5,472 nucleotides of DNA from Cyanobacteriota bacterium. GTDB taxonomy: Bacteria > Cyanobacteriota > Cyanobacteriia > Phormidesmidales > Phormidesmidaceae. The notes under the pieces are model-generated. The model was not told the origin of the DNA. It saw nothing but the letters and a program-made list of their open reading frames with translations, and ran no database searches. Positions 4,388 through 5,472 of this stretch are shown here, piece after piece. Made by a program: the position numbers and the translations under genes. The number at the start of each line of letters is the position of its first letter. The stretch's first letter is position 1. The DNA is taken from contig JAQCHG010000164.1 in assembly GCA_027619675.1 (NCBI GenBank), forward strand, positions 1-5,472, read 5' to 3'.

Positions 4388-5472
4388 ATGGCGAATTCTC
4401 CCCGGCGATACCACATCACCACCTTTGGCTGTCAGATGAACAAGGCCGACTCGGAGCGCATGGCGGGCATCTTGGACGACATGGGCTTTTCTTTCACTGA
4501 AGACCCCAACGATGCCGATGTGGTGCTGTACAACACCTGCACCATTCGCGACAACGCCGAGCAAAAGGTTTATTCCTACCTGGGGCGACAGGCCAAACGC
4601 AAACATGAGCAACCGGACCTGACCCTGATTGTGGCAGGGTGTGTGGCCCAGCAGGAAGGGGAGGCGCTGTTGCGGCGGGTGCCAGAGCTAGATCTGGTGA
4701 TGGGGCCGCAACATGCCAACCGCTTGCAGGACTTGCTCACCCAGGTGTTTGACGGCAATCAGGTGGTGGCCACGGAACCCGTCCACATCATGGAGGACAT
4801 CACCAAACCCCGCCGCGATAGCCGCGTCACCGCCTGGGTGAATGTGATCTATGGATGCAATGAGCGCTGTACCTACTGCGTGGTGCCGGGGGTGCGGGGG
4901 GTAGAACAGTCCCGCAGGCCGGAAGCGATTCGGGCAGAAATGGAGGCATTGGGCCAACAGGGGTATCGGGAGATCACCCTGCTGGGGCAGAACATTGACG
5001 CCTACGGGCGCGATTTGCCGGGGATCACCCCTGAAGGCCGACGGCAGCATACCCTCACGGACCTGCTCTACTATGTCCACGATGTGCCGGGGGTTGAGCG
5101 CATCCGGTTCGCCACCAGCCATCCCCGCTATTTCACCGAGCGGTTGATTCAAGCCTGTGCAGAACTGCCTAAGGTGTGTGAGCACTTCCACATTCCCTTT
5201 CAGTCCGGGGACAATGATGTGCTGAAGGCGATGGCGCGGGGCTACACCCAGGAAAAATACCGCCGCATTATCGACACCATTCGGGCCTATATGCCGGATG
5301 CGGCCATCAGTGCCGATGCCATTGTGGGGTTTCCAGGGGAAACGGAACCCCAGTTTGAGAACACCCTGAAGCTGGTGGCGGACATTGGCTTCGACCAGCT
5401 CAATACCGCCGCCTATTCCCCCCGCCCCAATACCCCCGCCGCTGTGTGGGACGGGCAACTCAGTGAGGCAGA
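4388..5472 (+). CDS. miaB: tRNA-2-methylthio-N6-dimethylallyladenosine synthase MiaB (3' end beyond window)
   Basis: This radical-SAM enzyme adds a methylthio group at C2 of N6-isopentenyladenosine-37 in tRNAs that read codons starting with U, and acts in the cytosol. The frame runs 361 codons from ATG 4388 to the window edge. The N-terminal UPF0004 domain carries three cluster-binding cysteines: C15 ([12 protein letters not shown]), C51 ([13 protein letters not shown]) and C85 ([10 protein letters not shown]). The radical-SAM motif is C157-x3-C161-x2-C164 ([17 protein letters not shown]). [14 protein letters not shown] text ([13 protein letters not shown]), RFATSHP and [12 protein letters not shown], with [10 protein letters not shown], follow as in MiaB rather than RimO or MtaB. 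The C-terminal TRAM domain lies outside the window. No clear ribosome binding site precedes the ATG, but the family's N-terminus fits, and the frame is closed upstream by TAG at 4322-4324. Confidence 0.96.
   Translation, partial: MANSPRRYHITTFGCQMNKADSERMAGILDDMGFSFTEDPNDADVVLYNTCTIRDNAEQKVYSYLGRQAKRKHEQPDLTLIVAGCVAQQEGEALLRRVPELDLVMGPQHANRLQDLLTQVFDGNQVVATEPVHIMEDITKPRRDSRVTAWVNVIYGCNERCTYCVVPGVRGVEQSRRPEAIRAEMEALGQQGYREITLLGQNIDAYGRDLPGITPEGRRQHTLTDLLYYVHDVPGVERIRFATSHPRYFTERLIQACAELPKVCEHFHIPFQSGDNDVLKAMARGYTQEKYRRIIDTIRAYMPDAAISADAIVGFPGETEPQFENTLKLVADIGFDQLNTAAYSPRPNTPAAVWDGQLSEA

Noticed and set aside
4688..5458. 256-codon open frame on the - strand
   Set aside because: It lies entirely inside the well-supported miaB gene. 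Its His/Gly/Pro-rich text is typical of an antisense shadow in G/C-rich DNA.
1..5472. CRISPR array, retron or other defence system
   Set aside because: There are no regularly spaced direct repeats and no Cas, reverse transcriptase or nuclease genes. The window holds mainly housekeeping and photosynthesis genes.

Overview
The window is a stretch of cyanobacterial chromosome. The evidence is a membrane-type phycobilisome linker (CpcL/CpcG2), a plastid-terminal-oxidase (PTOX) family gene, and six perfect HIP1 octamers (GCGATCGC) in 5.5 kb, a repeat that is abundant in many cyanobacterial genomes. The genus cannot be fixed from the sequence. GC content looks fairly high, with AT-richer patches only between genes.

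Layout from left to right. (1) Positions 1-150 hold the last 49 codons of a UDP-glucose 6-dehydrogenase on the + strand, closed by a long perfect hairpin at 175-213. (2) Positions 151-605 are a G/C-rich intergenic stretch with a duplicated ATCCCCCATGGG box and, just before the next gene, a leader with mutually exclusive hairpins. (3) Positions 606-1319 on the + strand are a PTOX gene of normal length (237 codons), interrupted at codon 167 by an in-frame TGA. The reading frame and the last two di-iron ligands continue intact after it. (4) A terminator at 1364-1386 is built on a HIP1 octamer. (5) Positions 1455-2210 on the - strand encode CpcL, with a GTG start and a hydrophobic C-terminal anchor. 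(6) Positions 2211-2715 are non-coding, with a possible small MITE-like element at 2603-2691. (7) Positions 2716-3570 on the - strand encode a 284-residue protein that I do not recognise. (8) Positions about 3571-4387 are a long gap with no convincing gene but many inverted repeats, densest at 4029-4155. (9) Positions 4388 to the window end on the + strand encode MiaB, the tRNA methylthiotransferase, cut off by the window edge.

The genes do not form one operon. PTOX and cpcL converge on a shared gap, while the unknown gene and cpcL point the same way but are 0.5 kb apart. PTOX (plastoquinol oxidation, an electron safety valve) and CpcL (a rod-only antenna linked with photosystem I) both bear on thylakoid electron flow. 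Their adjacency may be chance. The most notable observation is the in-frame UGA in PTOX; next are the unexplained inverted-repeat clusters between genes. I found no clear evidence of a wholly new multi-gene system.
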